Of a stretch of DNA of 64,000 bases, positions 42,185 through 51,580 are shown piece after piece. A program made the translations under genes and the position numbers. The stretch spans positions 682,001 through 746,000 of the forward strand of contig JADKHM010000019.1 of the NCBI GenBank assembly GCA_016721735.1, read 5' to 3'. A model generated the notes under the pieces. It did no database searches. It was not told the DNA's origin and saw only the letters and a list, made by a program, of their open reading frames with translations. Position 1 is the stretch's first letter. Each line of letters starts with the position of its first letter. The DNA comes from Flavobacterium sp. GTDB lineage: Bacteria > Bacteroidota > Bacteroidia > Flavobacteriales > Flavobacteriaceae.

Positions 42185-42868
42185 ATGAAAAAGTTGCTTT
42201 TATTGCACGGAGCCCTTGGTTCTAAAGATAATTTTATTGAATTGACTAAAGCGCTTTCGGGTGATTATGATCTTTATGCCCTAAATTTCAATGGGCACGG
42301 AAATCAGCAAATCATCGAAAACGAATTTTCAATTAGCCACTTTGCGAATGAAGTTATACGGTTCTTAGATCAGCATAATTTCGAGCCTGTCTCGATTTTC
42401 GGCTACAGCATGGGCGGTTATGTCGCTTTATACTTAGCCCAAAAATTTCCAAATCGCATTGATAGCGTATTTACGTTAGCAACAAAGTTTGAATGGACAA
42501 TTGAAAGTGCAACGAAAGAAACAAAACTTTTGAATCCATCATTAATTAAAGTGAAAGTTCCGAAATATGCGACGACGCTAGAACAATTACACGGTGATTC
42601 ATGGGAAAAATTAATGAACGCTACAGCAAAATTGATGTTGGGTTTGGGAGTTAATCAAATCCTAACAGACAACGACTTCAGGACTATTACAGTTCCCGTT
42701 TTATTAGCAGTAGGTGACAAAGATGTAATGGTTTGCATTGAAGAAACAACAGCAGTATATCGTCTAATTCCTTCTGCACAATTATTGGTCTTGCCGAATA
42801 CGACTCATCCAATCGACCGTATTGACATCGTTGCCCTTTCCTTCCAAATTAAAAGGTTTTTCACCTAG
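42185..42868 (+). CDS. Alpha/beta-fold hydrolase
   Basis: The 227-residue cytoplasmic protein opens KLLLLHGALGSKDNF (oxyanion HG), has the nucleophile S75 in FGYSMGGYVALYLA, the acid near AVGDKDVMV and the histidine in LPNTTHPID. It is a compact member similar to MenH- or BioH-like esterases; the substrate is unknown. It starts after a terminator and ends directly at the convergent mfd stop codon, with no spacer between the two genes. Confidence 0.9.
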   Translation: MKKLLLLHGALGSKDNFIELTKALSGDYDLYALNFNGHGNQQIIENEFSISHFANEVIRFLDQHNFEPVSIFGYSMGGYVALYLAQKFPNRIDSVFTLATKFEWTIESATKETKLLNPSLIKVKVPKYATTLEQLHGDSWEKLMNATAKLMLGLGVNQILTDNDFRTITVPVLLAVGDKDVMVCIEETTAVYRLIPSAQLLVLPNTTHPIDRIDIVALSFQIKRFFT

Positions 42869-45800
42869 TTATTTTCCGATCAATTCAATTAATTCTAACG
42901 CACGTCGAATAGATTTTACGTTTTCAAAGGTCACCAAAAGGCGCAAACCGTTGGGCGTTTGTTTTTCTTTCATACGACATAATTGCGATTGCTGTTGTAC
43001 AAACTGTAAAACCTTATGAAATTGCTGTGAAGTATAATAATCACTCTGCTGATCCGAGACAAAATACCCAATCATTTTCCCTTGTTTCATCACTAGTTTT
43101 TCGATTCCCATCTGCGAGGCAATCCACTTAATTTTAATGCTACTCAACAACGAAAGTGCGGGTTTTGGCAAAGGTCCAAAGCGGTCGATTAGTTTGATTT
43201 CGTAGGCTTTGAGTTCCTCATCGGTTTTGATCAAACTCAACTCGTTATACAAATTCAGTCGCTCAGAAATGTTATTGATGTATTCGTCTGGGAACAATAA
43301 TTCAAAGTCGGTGTCGATTTGCAAATCTTTCACATATTCTTTTTCAGGCTGATCTTCCGATTCATACAAGTCTTTGAATTCATTTTCTTTCAACTCTTCA
43401 ATCGCTTCATTCATGATTTTTTGATAGGTTTCAAAGCCAATTTCATTAATAAAACCACTTTGTTCACCACCCAATAAATCACCGGCGCCGCGAATTTCAA
43501 GATCTTTCATGGCAATGTTGAAGCCGCTCCCCAATTCACTATATTGTTCCAAAGCCTGTATTCTTTTTCGCGCATCTTCGGTCATCATCGAATAGGGTGG
43601 ACAAATAAAATAGCAAAAAGCCTTCTTATTGCTTCGCCCCACGCGGCCCCGCATTTGATGCAAATCCGACAATCCAAAATTGTTGGCGTTGTTGATAAAA
43701 ATCGTATTGGCATTCGGCACATCCAAACCACTTTCGATAATCGTTGTAGAAACCAAAACATCAAATTCACCATTCATAAAGGCCAACATCAATTCCTCGA
43801 GTTTGCTGCCTTCCATTTGACCGTGACCCACGCCGACTCGCGCATCGGGAACCAAACGTTGAATCATACCCGCAAATTCTTTGATATTCTCAATGCGATT
43901 ATTGATGAAGAACACCTGACCATTTCGCTGAATTTCGTAGGAAATGGCATCGCGAATCAACTCTTCACTAAAAGTTACCACTTGACTTTCTATAGGATAT
44001 CGATTGGGTGGAGGCGTTGTAATTACCGACAAATCTCGAGCTGCCATCAACGAAAATTGCAATGTCCTAGGAATCGGAGTCGCAGTTAAAGTCAGCGTAT
44101 CAACATTAGCGGCAATCGTTTTGAGTTTGTCTTTTACGTTTACACCAAATTTTTGTTCCTCATCCACAATTAGCAAACCTAAATCCTTAAAGACCACATT
44201 TTTGTTGACCAGTTGATGCGTTCCAATGACAATATCTAGTTTGCCGTCTGCTAAATCTTTGAGTGTTTCAGTTTTTTGTTTCGCGGTTCTAAAACGGTTC
44301 AGATAACCAATAGAAACGGGCATTTCTTTTAAACGTTCGGTAAATGTTCTGTAATGCTGATAGGCCAGAATCGTAGTCGGCACAAGAACGGCGACTTGTT
44401 TGCCATTGTCTACCGCTTTAAAGGCAGCGCGAATCGCCACTTCGGTTTTTCCAAATCCAACGTCACCACAAACCAATCGGTCCATTGGGCGATCACTTTC
44501 CATATCTGCTTTGACGTCTTGTATCGACGTGATTTGGTCGGGCGTGTCTTCGTAGATAAACGAACTTTCTAATTCCGCCTGCAAATAACTGTCCGGCGCA
44601 TAGCGAAAACCCTTTTCTAATCGGCGCTTTGCATACAATTGAATCAAATTGAAAGCAATGTGTTTGACCCGCGCTTTGGTTTTTTGTTTTAAAACTTTCC
44701 AAGCGTTCGATCCGAGTTTATAAATTTTCGGTGGCGCGCCATCTTTGCCATTATATTTTGAAATTTTGTACAATGAATGGATGCTGACATATACAATATC
44801 ATTGTCGGCGTAGACCAATTTGATCGCTTCTTGTGTTTTGCCTTCGACTTGAATTTTCTGCAAGCCGCCAAACTTTCCGATTCCGTGATCGATATGCGTG
44901 ACGTAATCTCCAACGGCCAAAGTGTTTAATTCTTTCAGCGTCAGCGTTTGCTTTTTGGCATAGCCATTTTTGATATTAAACTTATGGTAACGCTCAAATA
45001 TTTGATGATCCGTATAACACGCGAGTTGATTTTCCTCGTCTATAAATCCTTGATATAACGGAAAAACAATGGTGTGATATTGCTTGCGAATGCTCTCGTG
45101 ATTGGCTTCATCTAGCGATTCAAAAATATCGTGAAAACGTTTTTCTTGCGGATTGTTGGAGCAAAATAAGTAATTCGTGAAGCCATTGAAATGATTCTCG
45201 TTGAGGTTGTTCAGCAGCAAGTCAAATTGCTTATTAAAAGAGGGCTGCGGTTGTATGTGAAAATCAAAAGTTTTAGCAATCGAAAAAGTGGCGTTTTGAC
45301 TGAGCTCGACTAAAGTAAAATCGAGTGATTTTTTGAGAAATTCCTTTTGCTGCAGAAAAATCTTGCTAGGCTCAACATGTTGAATGGTGGCGTTGAGATT
45401 CTTAAAAATTTCTTCGGCTTTGACGAACAACTTGTCGAGAACAGATAGTACGAGTGCCGTATTTTGAACAAAAACGACCGTGTTTTTCGGGATATAGTCA
45501 AGAAAACTCTCTCGATTTTCTTGGAAGAATTTATTTTCGATGTTCGGAATGATGGCAATTTTCTTTTGTTTTTCAATCGAAAGTTGCGTTTCTACATCAA
45601 AACTGCGGATACTATCGACTTCGTTGCCAAAAAACTCGATGCGATACGGATGGTCATTTGAAAAAGAAAATACATCAATGATACCCCCGCGAACCGAAAA
45701 TTCTCCAGGTTCTGTAATAAAATCAACGCGTTTGAATTCGTATTCAAATAAAACTTCATTGATAAATTCGATCGACATTTGATCGCCTTCGTTGATCTTC

Positions 45801-46228
45801 AAAGTGTTTTTGTCGAGTTCCTTTTTGGTCACGACTTTTTCAAAAAGCGCTTCAGGATAAGTAACAATTACGGAAGGTTTCTTGCGTGAATTAATTCGAT
45901 TTAGAACTTCTGCTCGCAGTAAAACGTTGGCATTGTCTGTGTCTTCAATCTGGTACGGACGGCGGTATGAACCAGGATAAAATAGAACATCTTCATCGCC
46001 AATCATTTTTTCCAAATCGTTCAAATAGTAGGCAGCTTCTTCCTTGTCGTTCAATAAAATCAAGAAAGGATGTTCTGATTTTTTGAAGAGTGACTGCAAC
46101 ACAAAAGAAAGTGACGATCCAATCAAGCCATTGAATTGAATTTTCGCTCCTTGCACTTTCAAACTGTCGTCGATTTGTTTGATTTTAGGAGAGGCATCGT
46201 AATACTGCAAAAGAGATTGGATACTCAC
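42869..46228 (-). CDS. mfd: Transcription-repair coupling factor, GTG start
   Basis: The 1119-residue protein has the Mfd order: a UvrB-like N-terminal part (about 1-340), the RNA polymerase-interacting domain (TLAVGDYVTHIDHGIGKFGGLQKI, near 440) and a RecG-like motor. The motor shows Walker A GDVGFGKTEV near 588, DEEQ near 688 and SATPIPRTLQ-type TATPIPR downstream. The C-terminal TRCF domain follows. It removes stalled RNA polymerase at DNA damage and recruits UvrA. The frame has an in-frame stop five codons upstream of 46228 and begins with GTG, so GTG is the start. A lipoprotein gene lies five bases upstream on the same strand. Confidence 0.96.
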   Translation of the reverse strand: MSIQSLLQYYDASPKIKQIDDSLKVQGAKIQFNGLIGSSLSFVLQSLFKKSEHPFLILLNDKEEAAYYLNDLEKMIGDEDVLFYPGSYRRPYQIEDTDNANVLLRAEVLNRINSRKKPSVIVTYPEALFEKVVTKKELDKNTLKINEGDQMSIEFINEVLFEYEFKRVDFITEPGEFSVRGGIIDVFSFSNDHPYRIEFFGNEVDSIRSFDVETQLSIEKQKKIAIIPNIENKFFQENRESFLDYIPKNTVVFVQNTALVLSVLDKLFVKAEEIFKNLNATIQHVEPSKIFLQQKEFLKKSLDFTLVELSQNATFSIAKTFDFHIQPQPSFNKQFDLLLNNLNENHFNGFTNYLFCSNNPQEKRFHDIFESLDEANHESIRKQYHTIVFPLYQGFIDEENQLACYTDHQIFERYHKFNIKNGYAKKQTLTLKELNTLAVGDYVTHIDHGIGKFGGLQKIQVEGKTQEAIKLVYADNDIVYVSIHSLYKISKYNGKDGAPPKIYKLGSNAWKVLKQKTKARVKHIAFNLIQLYAKRRLEKGFRYAPDSYLQAELESSFIYEDTPDQITSIQDVKADMESDRPMDRLVCGDVGFGKTEVAIRAAFKAVDNGKQVAVLVPTTILAYQHYRTFTERLKEMPVSIGYLNRFRTAKQKTETLKDLADGKLDIVIGTHQLVNKNVVFKDLGLLIVDEEQKFGVNVKDKLKTIAANVDTLTLTATPIPRTLQFSLMAARDLSVITTPPPNRYPIESQVVTFSEELIRDAISYEIQRNGQVFFINNRIENIKEFAGMIQRLVPDARVGVGHGQMEGSKLEELMLAFMNGEFDVLVSTTIIESGLDVPNANTIFINNANNFGLSDLHQMRGRVGRSNKKAFCYFICPPYSMMTEDARKRIQALEQYSELGSGFNIAMKDLEIRGAGDLLGGEQSGFINEIGFETYQKIMNEAIEELKENEFKDLYESEDQPEKEYVKDLQIDTDFELLFPDEYINNISERLNLYNELSLIKTDEELKAYEIKLIDRFGPLPKPALSLLSSIKIKWIASQMGIEKLVMKQGKMIGYFVSDQQSDYYTSQQFHKVLQFVQQQSQLCRMKEKQTPNGLRLLVTFENVKSIRRALELIELIGK

Positions 46229-46233
46229 AGGAT

Positions 46234-46818
46234 TTACGGTTTATTTGGTGTGTTTGGGATGGCTCTTGACGGATCTAGCATTCTAATCATGTCTGATTCT
46301 CCCTCTTCTTTTGGGATTTGGTTTTTGCGGGTAATTTCATCAAATTGTCGGTACAAGGAACCATATTCTTTGTTGAAATCGTTCACCAAGATGACTATTT
46401 TTTTCGCTGGAATCGCATCGATATTTAAATATAAATTGATCGAGCTGATTTTGGTTCTCAGGGCAGCAATTCTGCTTCTTACCTCAGGTTTTGCAAATGG
46501 CGCTGGAATTGTGGCATTCAAAGCCAAAACTTTTCTGGAGAGATCTTTAGATTTTTTTTGAAAAGCGTAGATGGTGCTTTTTGGCTTTTGTCGCAACTCA
46601 TTATTGAAATCTTCCAATTCTTTCCAATTTTGAACAAGTACTTGCGTGTCTGGATTGAGTGTTGGAATTGAAAAACGCCATCCATTGCTAACAGTTGTAA
46701 AGACGAACGCTCTGGCTTTGACATCTTTTTGTTGTTCCAATAATTGCTGCTCATCTTTATTTTGACAAGAAAACAAGCCCAAGAGGCAAACGCAAAAAAG
46801 AAATAGATTTTGTTTCAT
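46234..46818 (-). CDS. Hypothetical lipoprotein upstream of mfd
   Basis: The 194-residue protein has a lipoprotein signal peptide with lipobox LFSC (MKQNLFLFCVCLLGLFSCQNKDEQ). The mature part is mostly helical, with a likely coiled-coil stretch (LLEQQKDVKARAF and residues 70-170) and a basic, proline-rich end. It is probably anchored in an envelope membrane. It sits five bases before mfd in one transcript with a -7 box TACCTTTG at 46842-46849. I do not recognise the family. Confidence 0.75.
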   Translation of the reverse strand: MKQNLFLFCVCLLGLFSCQNKDEQQLLEQQKDVKARAFVFTTVSNGWRFSIPTLNPDTQVLVQNWKELEDFNNELRQKPKSTIYAFQKKSKDLSRKVLALNATIPAPFAKPEVRSRIAALRTKISSINLYLNIDAIPAKKIVILVNDFNKEYGSLYRQFDEITRKNQIPKEEGESDMIRMLDPSRAIPNTPNKP

Positions 46819-46841
46819 ACTTAATATCGAACACTAAGGTA

Positions 46842-46849
46842 CAAAGGTA
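46842..46849 (-). promoter_or_regulatory. -7 element of the lipoprotein-mfd transcript
   Basis: TACCTTTG on the minus strand matches TAnnTTTG, 23 bases before the lipoprotein ATG at 46818. No -33 TTTG is obvious. Confidence 0.5.
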
Positions 46850-46971
46850 AAATGAAACTTAAGAAGACCAATGCTATTGTTATTTTTATTTTGTTAAATA
46901 AATTATCGCAACTGTCAGGAAGTTTCTTTTTTTGAAAATAGTATCTTTACCGTAGTAAATAACTTCAAAAA

Positions 46972-47928
46972 ATGAGTACAAAAATCCTGATTATTGGGGC
47001 CTGTGGACAAATAGGAACAGAACTGACTTTTAAATTACGAGCCATTTATGGAACAGAAAATGTGATTGCGTCGGATATTCGTAAAATGAATAATGAAGTG
47101 GTAAATTCAGGGCCATTTGAAGTTGTAAATGCACTAGATTTTAATCAAATTGAACATTTGGTGGAAGTACACCAGATCACAGATGTCTATTTGATGGCTG
47201 CGTTATTATCTGCAACTGCCGAAAAAAATCCAGCTTTTGCTTGGGATTTGAACATGAACTCCTTATTTCACGTGCTCAACTTAGCCAAAGCGAAGAAAAT
47301 AAAAAAAATATTTTGGCCTTCGAGTATTGCCGTTTTTGGTCCAACAACACCAAAAGAAAATACGCCACAATACACCATAATGGAACCGTCTACGGTGTAT
47401 GGAATTAGCAAACAATCGGGAGAAAGATGGTGTGAATATTACTATCATATTTTTGGTGTAGATGTAAGAAGTATTCGCTATCCGGGCTTAATCAGTTGGA
47501 GTACAGCACCGGGCGGAGGCACGACGGATTATGCGGTTGATATTTTCCATAAAGCGCTAAGTCAAGGAAAATACGAGTGTTTCCTTTCTGCAGAAACCAG
47601 AATGCCCATGATGTATATGGACGATGCGATTGAAGCCACGATTCGCATTATGCAAGCGGAAAAGGAACAAATCAAGATACGTTCATCTTATAACTTGGCG
47701 GCCATGAGTTTTACGCCGAATGAAATTGCAGCTGAAATCAAGAAACACTTACCGGAATTTGAAATCACTTTCAAACCTGATTTCCGTCAGCAAATTGCCG
47801 ATAGTTGGCCAGCAAGCATCGACGACACGGAGTCAAGAAAAGATTGGGGTTGGGAACACCAGTTTGATTTGGTAAAAATGACCACTTCGATGTTAGAGAA
47901 CCTCAAGAACAATCCAAGTTTTATTTAG
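46972..47928 (+). CDS. tdh: L-threonine 3-dehydrogenase (SDR/epimerase type)
   Basis: The 318-residue protein is an extended short-chain dehydrogenase with the NAD motif ILIIGACGQIGTEL, WPSSIAVFGP and a catalytic Tyr-Lys pair in VYGISKQSGERW. The SIRYPGLISWSTAPGGGTTDYAV and LSAETRMPMMYMDDAI blocks match the epimerase-type threonine dehydrogenase of flavobacteria. It oxidises threonine to 2-amino-3-ketobutyrate, which is then split to glycine and acetyl-CoA; the partner ligase gene is not in the window. It ends eight bases into a convergent gene. Confidence 0.88.
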   Translation: MSTKILIIGACGQIGTELTFKLRAIYGTENVIASDIRKMNNEVVNSGPFEVVNALDFNQIEHLVEVHQITDVYLMAALLSATAEKNPAFAWDLNMNSLFHVLNLAKAKKIKKIFWPSSIAVFGPTTPKENTPQYTIMEPSTVYGISKQSGERWCEYYYHIFGVDVRSIRYPGLISWSTAPGGGTTDYAVDIFHKALSQGKYECFLSAETRMPMMYMDDAIEATIRIMQAEKEQIKIRSSYNLAAMSFTPNEIAAEIKKHLPEFEITFKPDFRQQIADSWPASIDDTESRKDWGWEHQFDLVKMTTSMLENLKNNPSFI

Positions 47929-48433
47929 ATTTTAATTTTTCAATCAACGGATTTTCTATCGGAGACTTGATCTTAATCGCGTCGCTAGTCGCGTCATTAG
48001 GCACAGTCATCGATAGCACGTAGTGCTGAATTTTCCATTCGTTGCCCACTTTAATTAAGACGCCAGAACCTCTGCACACTTTCATCCAAGTGTCGAGCAA
48101 TTCGTCAAACCACGCCATTTTCTTGTCTTTACTGACATAAATATGACGTTCTAACGGTTTGAAATCCCAAGCAGTTCCTTTGTCGAAATAAGGTTTGGCG
48201 AAGGCTTGAAACGCCGCTTTGTTCCAATGCTCAGTAGCGTCAGTTCCGATATAAATGGCATCGTCAGTCATGGCCCCGAAATAATTTGCAGCGTCCGCTT
48301 TCGCCGCAGCTTTGTGCCAATTGTCTAACATCAATGTTATTTTTTCTTCCTCTGAAACTGTAGAAATAGGTTTTGAATTAAAAGAAATACACAAAAAGAA
48401 AGCGACGGAAATAAAGAGTATCTTTTTCATCAT
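47921..48433 (-). CDS. Exported NTF2-like (SnoaL/DUF4440-type) protein
   Basis: The 170-residue protein has a signal peptide (MMKKILFISVAFFLCISFNS) and one cystatin-like NTF2 domain with DNWHKAAAKADAANYFGAMTDDAIYIGTDATEHW, WDFKPLERHIYVS and MAWFDELLDTWM. Such domains bind small ligands or are non-specific enzymes; the role is unknown. It is a single gene convergent with the threonine dehydrogenase. Confidence 0.82.
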   Translation of the reverse strand: MMKKILFISVAFFLCISFNSKPISTVSEEEKITLMLDNWHKAAAKADAANYFGAMTDDAIYIGTDATEHWNKAAFQAFAKPYFDKGTAWDFKPLERHIYVSKDKKMAWFDELLDTWMKVCRGSGVLIKVGNEWKIQHYVLSMTVPNDATSDAIKIKSPIENPLIEKLKSK

Positions 48434-48556
48434 AATATTGTTTGGTTAAAATAGGGTTGATTAGTCCTTTTGTAAATGTAGTAAATAAACAAAATAATTT
48501 TACGCCTCATCAATTGATTCCGTACTTTTATATCTGAATTAACGGTTTTGCCCAGT

Positions 48557-50146
48557 ATGAAAAATACGCTATTATATTTCTTCACCTTAGTTTCTTTTTA
48601 TTCCTTTTCGTTTGGTCGTGAAACGAATAAGTTGGAATTATCTTCTGGTATATCCTTTTTGTGTGTAACATCCGCAAACAGTTCCGAAATTCCCATTGAT
48701 AGTTTGGCCATCGCAACCTTTTTTACCAAGTATTCCAAACTAAAAAATTACGAATCACAGGTTTACGAAGTCTATCGCAAAAACCACAATCAATCGGTGT
48801 GGTTTCCAACCAGCAAAATAAATGAATTGGGCAGTTTGTTGTACAAAAATCTTGGAAATCTCGCTGACGATGGATTACAAAAAGTGTTGCCATACAAAGA
48901 AAAATTAGATGTATATTTTACACAATCTACTGAGGAAAGTGTGCCCGATGTCGACTTAGAATTGCTAATGTCTTCGGCGTATTTTTTTTACACGCAACAT
49001 GTTTTTCAAGGATTAGATGACAAACGGACGACCGATCTGGGTTGGTATATCCCAAGAAAGAAGCAATCCTTCGTTAGTTATTTAGACACGTTGATTCAAA
49101 ATCCGAATTTGCTCGCGCACGACGAACAGAAGATGTTCAAACAGTACTATCGTTTAAGAAATGCTTTAAAAAAGTATAGGCTAATTGAAGCGAAAGGGAA
49201 ATGGCAGCCGATTGTGATGATGAACTCAAATTCTATCGCGGTTGGGACTTCGTCTTCTGTGATCTATAAAATAAGAGAACGGCTTTGTCTTTTGGGTTAT
49301 TTGAAAACCAATTCTAAATCCTTGAAATATGATAAAGAATTGTTGCAAGCAGTATGGAAATATAAGAAAAACACTGGACTTCAATTAGACGATTTGATTA
49401 CATCTAGATTGGTTGCGTCTTTGAATGTGCCGATTTCGGATCGAATTAAAAGCATTATTTTTAATATGGAGCGCTGCAGATGGATTTCCAGCGATTTCAA
49501 TCAGGCAGAGGAGTATATTTTTATTAATATTCCTTCCTATGAAATGAATTACTATAAAGCAAGGCAAGTTATTTTAAATTCGAAAGTGGTCGTAGGAAAA
49601 GTGATGAATCAAACCGTCATTTTTAGCGGCATGTTGCAGTATGTGGTTTTTAGTCCATATTGGAATGTCCCGAAAAGCATTATCGACAAAGAAATCACGC
49701 CAGCAATCAAGAAGAACAAAAATTATCTTGCTCAGCATAATATGGAGTGGAATGGTGGGAATATTCGCCAGAAACCTGGGCCAAAAAATTCATTGGGATT
49801 GGTAAAGTTCTTATTCCCAAATTCAAATTCGATTTATTTGCATGACACACCGTCAAAAAGCCTATTCAAAGAAGAAAAGCGAGCTTTCAGTCATGGTTGT
49901 ATTAGGCTAGAAAAACCAATAGAATTGGCTTATTTGCTTGTGAAAGACGACAAAAACTGGACGATGGAGAAACTAAACAATGCCTTTCACTCCAAGAAAG
50001 AAATCTGGTATACTTTAAAAAATAAAATACCAGTATATATTGGCTATTTCACCTCATGGGTAAACGAAAATGATGAGGTGCAATTCTACGATGACGTGTA
50101 TGCGAGAGATGAATGTTTAACACCGTATCTTTTTAGCGAACAATAA
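48557..50146 (+). CDS. L,D-transpeptidase of the YcbB type
   Basis: The 529-residue periplasmic protein has a signal peptide (MKNTLLYFFTLVSFYSFSFG), an N-terminal scaffold domain, a peptidoglycan-binding segment (about residues 225-280, LCLLGYLKTNSKSLKYDKELLQAVWKYKKNTGL) and the YkuD domain. The catalytic C448 lies in AFSHGCIRLEKP. It forms 3-3 crosslinks in peptidoglycan. The start is the ATG at 48557; the TTG at 48548 is less likely. Its WNVPKSIIDKEI and HNMEWNGGNIRQKPGPKNSLG stretches fit the YcbB/LdtD subgroup. Confidence 0.92.
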   Translation: MKNTLLYFFTLVSFYSFSFGRETNKLELSSGISFLCVTSANSSEIPIDSLAIATFFTKYSKLKNYESQVYEVYRKNHNQSVWFPTSKINELGSLLYKNLGNLADDGLQKVLPYKEKLDVYFTQSTEESVPDVDLELLMSSAYFFYTQHVFQGLDDKRTTDLGWYIPRKKQSFVSYLDTLIQNPNLLAHDEQKMFKQYYRLRNALKKYRLIEAKGKWQPIVMMNSNSIAVGTSSSVIYKIRERLCLLGYLKTNSKSLKYDKELLQAVWKYKKNTGLQLDDLITSRLVASLNVPISDRIKSIIFNMERCRWISSDFNQAEEYIFINIPSYEMNYYKARQVILNSKVVVGKVMNQTVIFSGMLQYVVFSPYWNVPKSIIDKEITPAIKKNKNYLAQHNMEWNGGNIRQKPGPKNSLGLVKFLFPNSNSIYLHDTPSKSLFKEEKRAFSHGCIRLEKPIELAYLLVKDDKNWTMEKLNNAFHSKKEIWYTLKNKIPVYIGYFTSWVNENDEVQFYDDVYARDECLTPYLFSEQ

Positions 50147-50274
50147 TCGCTGCCAAAGCGCAGAATAATAGTACAAAAATCAGTTTCTGCTTGTGCATTA
50201 CTTCGATTAATGCTTACATTTGGCGAAAAAACAATAGTATCTTGTTCTTAGAAAATAACCTTAATTTAGAAAAT

Positions 50275-50811
50275 ATGAAAGTAGTGAAAATTATGATTTT
50301 TAGTTTGTGTTTGATAGCATATACTTCAACAATGCAAGCACAAAAAGTTGGAGTTCGAGCAGGACTAAATATCTCAAATGTTAGTGGAGACGCAGATACT
50401 AAGCCATTAACTGGTTTCTATGCAGGTGTCTTTAAAGAAATTACTTTAATGCCAGAATTACTGTTCTTGCAGCCAGAGTTACAGTACTCTATGCAAGGAT
50501 ATAAAGTAGAAGACACGAAAGTTTCCATAGGATATCTTAATATTCCTATTCTGGCGAAAGTGTATATTGCTAAAACTTTTAGCTTGGAGGCTGGCCCTCA
50601 AATCGGATTTAAAGTAAATGACAATCTAGATGTGCCAGAAGGCGGCAATAAAATTGAGACCTTTGACACTGCTTTAGCTGGTGGTTTAGGTTTAAATTTC
50701 CCTTTTGGATTAGGTATAAACGCTCGTTATGTAATGGGATTGAGCGAGATTGTAAAAGACAGTAAAGCAAAGAACCAAGTAATTCAATTGGGAGCGTCAT
50801 TTAAGTTTTAG
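50275..50811 (+). CDS. Outer-membrane beta-barrel protein (porin family, OMP_b-brl type)
   Basis: The 178-residue protein has a signal peptide (MKVVKIMIFSLCLIAYTSTMQAQ) and an eight-strand barrel pattern. It begins KVGVRAGLNISNVSGD, has FLQPELQYSMQGYK in the middle and ends in QLGASFKF with C-terminal phenylalanine. The ATG at 50275 is directly before the signal peptide; a longer frame from 50191 adds unlikely residues. The role is structural or unknown. A terminator lies at 50833. Confidence 0.85.
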   Translation: MKVVKIMIFSLCLIAYTSTMQAQKVGVRAGLNISNVSGDADTKPLTGFYAGVFKEITLMPELLFLQPELQYSMQGYKVEDTKVSIGYLNIPILAKVYIAKTFSLEAGPQIGFKVNDNLDVPEGGNKIETFDTALAGGLGLNFPFGLGINARYVMGLSEIVKDSKAKNQVIQLGASFKF

Positions 50812-50832
50812 TCAAAAAAACATCATGATACA

Positions 50833-50868
50833 GAACTATCTTAGAGGAAACTTTAAGATAGTTTTTTT
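50833..50868 (+). terminator. Terminator after the porin-family gene
   Basis: AACTATCTTA and TAAGATAGTT form a 10-bp stem followed by a T-run, 22 bases past the stop codon. Confidence 0.85.
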
Positions 50869-50916
50869 TAGCCTACCTTGTGCCATTGTCGGTCAATTCG
50901 GGCAATCCATTGTTTT

Positions 50917-51510
50917 ATGGAAATCGCCTTCGAAACCTTAATCGCTTCTTACTTGGAAGACAAAATCGGCATCGCATCAAAGTTTATTTCGGATGACTTA
51001 GCCCAAAACTTGCGACAAAACTTGCTAATATTAGAGGATCAAAAAATCCTCGTTGCGGCGGGAATAGGGAATGAAACTAAATTCGTTCAGAACAAAAAAA
51101 TACGTGGCGATGTCATTTATTGGCTAGACAAAAGTCATAATAATCCTTATGAGACGGCGTTCTTGTCAAACATTGAAGCCTTTATACTTTATCTGAACGC
51201 TAGTTGCTATGCAGGAATTACGGGTTATGAGTTCCACTATTCACTCTATGAAGTGGGTAGTTTTTATCGAAAACACCTCGATCAGTTTCAAGATAATTCT
51301 AGTAGAGCATTCTCGCTCATTTGTTATCTAAATGAAAACTGGAAACTGGAAGATGGCGGAGAATTGTGCATTCATCAATTGAATTCCAATCAGCATATTT
51401 CTCCAATGCAAGGAAAAACTGTTTTTTTCAAAAGCGATGAGCTAGAGCATGAAGTTCTTGTAACAAATAAAAGGCGCATGAGCATCACAGGATGGCTGAA
51501 ACGTGATTAA
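50917..51510 (+). CDS. 2-oxoglutarate/Fe(II)-dependent oxygenase (prolyl hydroxylase-like)
   Basis: The 197-residue protein has the double-stranded beta-helix motif with iron ligands H120 and D122 (YRKHLDQF) and distal H178 (SDELEHEVL). The 2-oxoglutarate arginine lies in NKRRMSITGWLK. YEFHYSLYEVGSFYRKH and SLICYLNENW fit bacterial prolyl 4-hydroxylase-like proteins. The target is unknown. The ATG at 50917 is used; a frame from 50878 adds 13 residues ahead of the normal start. It is cytoplasmic and appears to be a single gene. Confidence 0.88.
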   Translation: MEIAFETLIASYLEDKIGIASKFISDDLAQNLRQNLLILEDQKILVAAGIGNETKFVQNKKIRGDVIYWLDKSHNNPYETAFLSNIEAFILYLNASCYAGITGYEFHYSLYEVGSFYRKHLDQFQDNSSRAFSLICYLNENWKLEDGGELCIHQLNSNQHISPMQGKTVFFKSDELEHEVLVTNKRRMSITGWLKRD

Positions 51511-51580
51511 CGCGAATTGTTTTGTAACAATTAAATACAAGAATCTACTAATGTGCACAATCAATTAAAATTCTAAAATT

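Noticed and set aside
43544..44089. 181-residue plus-strand frame inside mfd
   Set aside because: It lies fully inside the conserved motor domain of mfd on the other strand.
50133..50198. Minus-strand frame of 21 residues (MHKQKLIFVLLFCALAAIIV and R)
   Set aside because: It looks like a membrane helix, but it overlaps the L,D-transpeptidase end, is very short and has no recognised relative or promoter.
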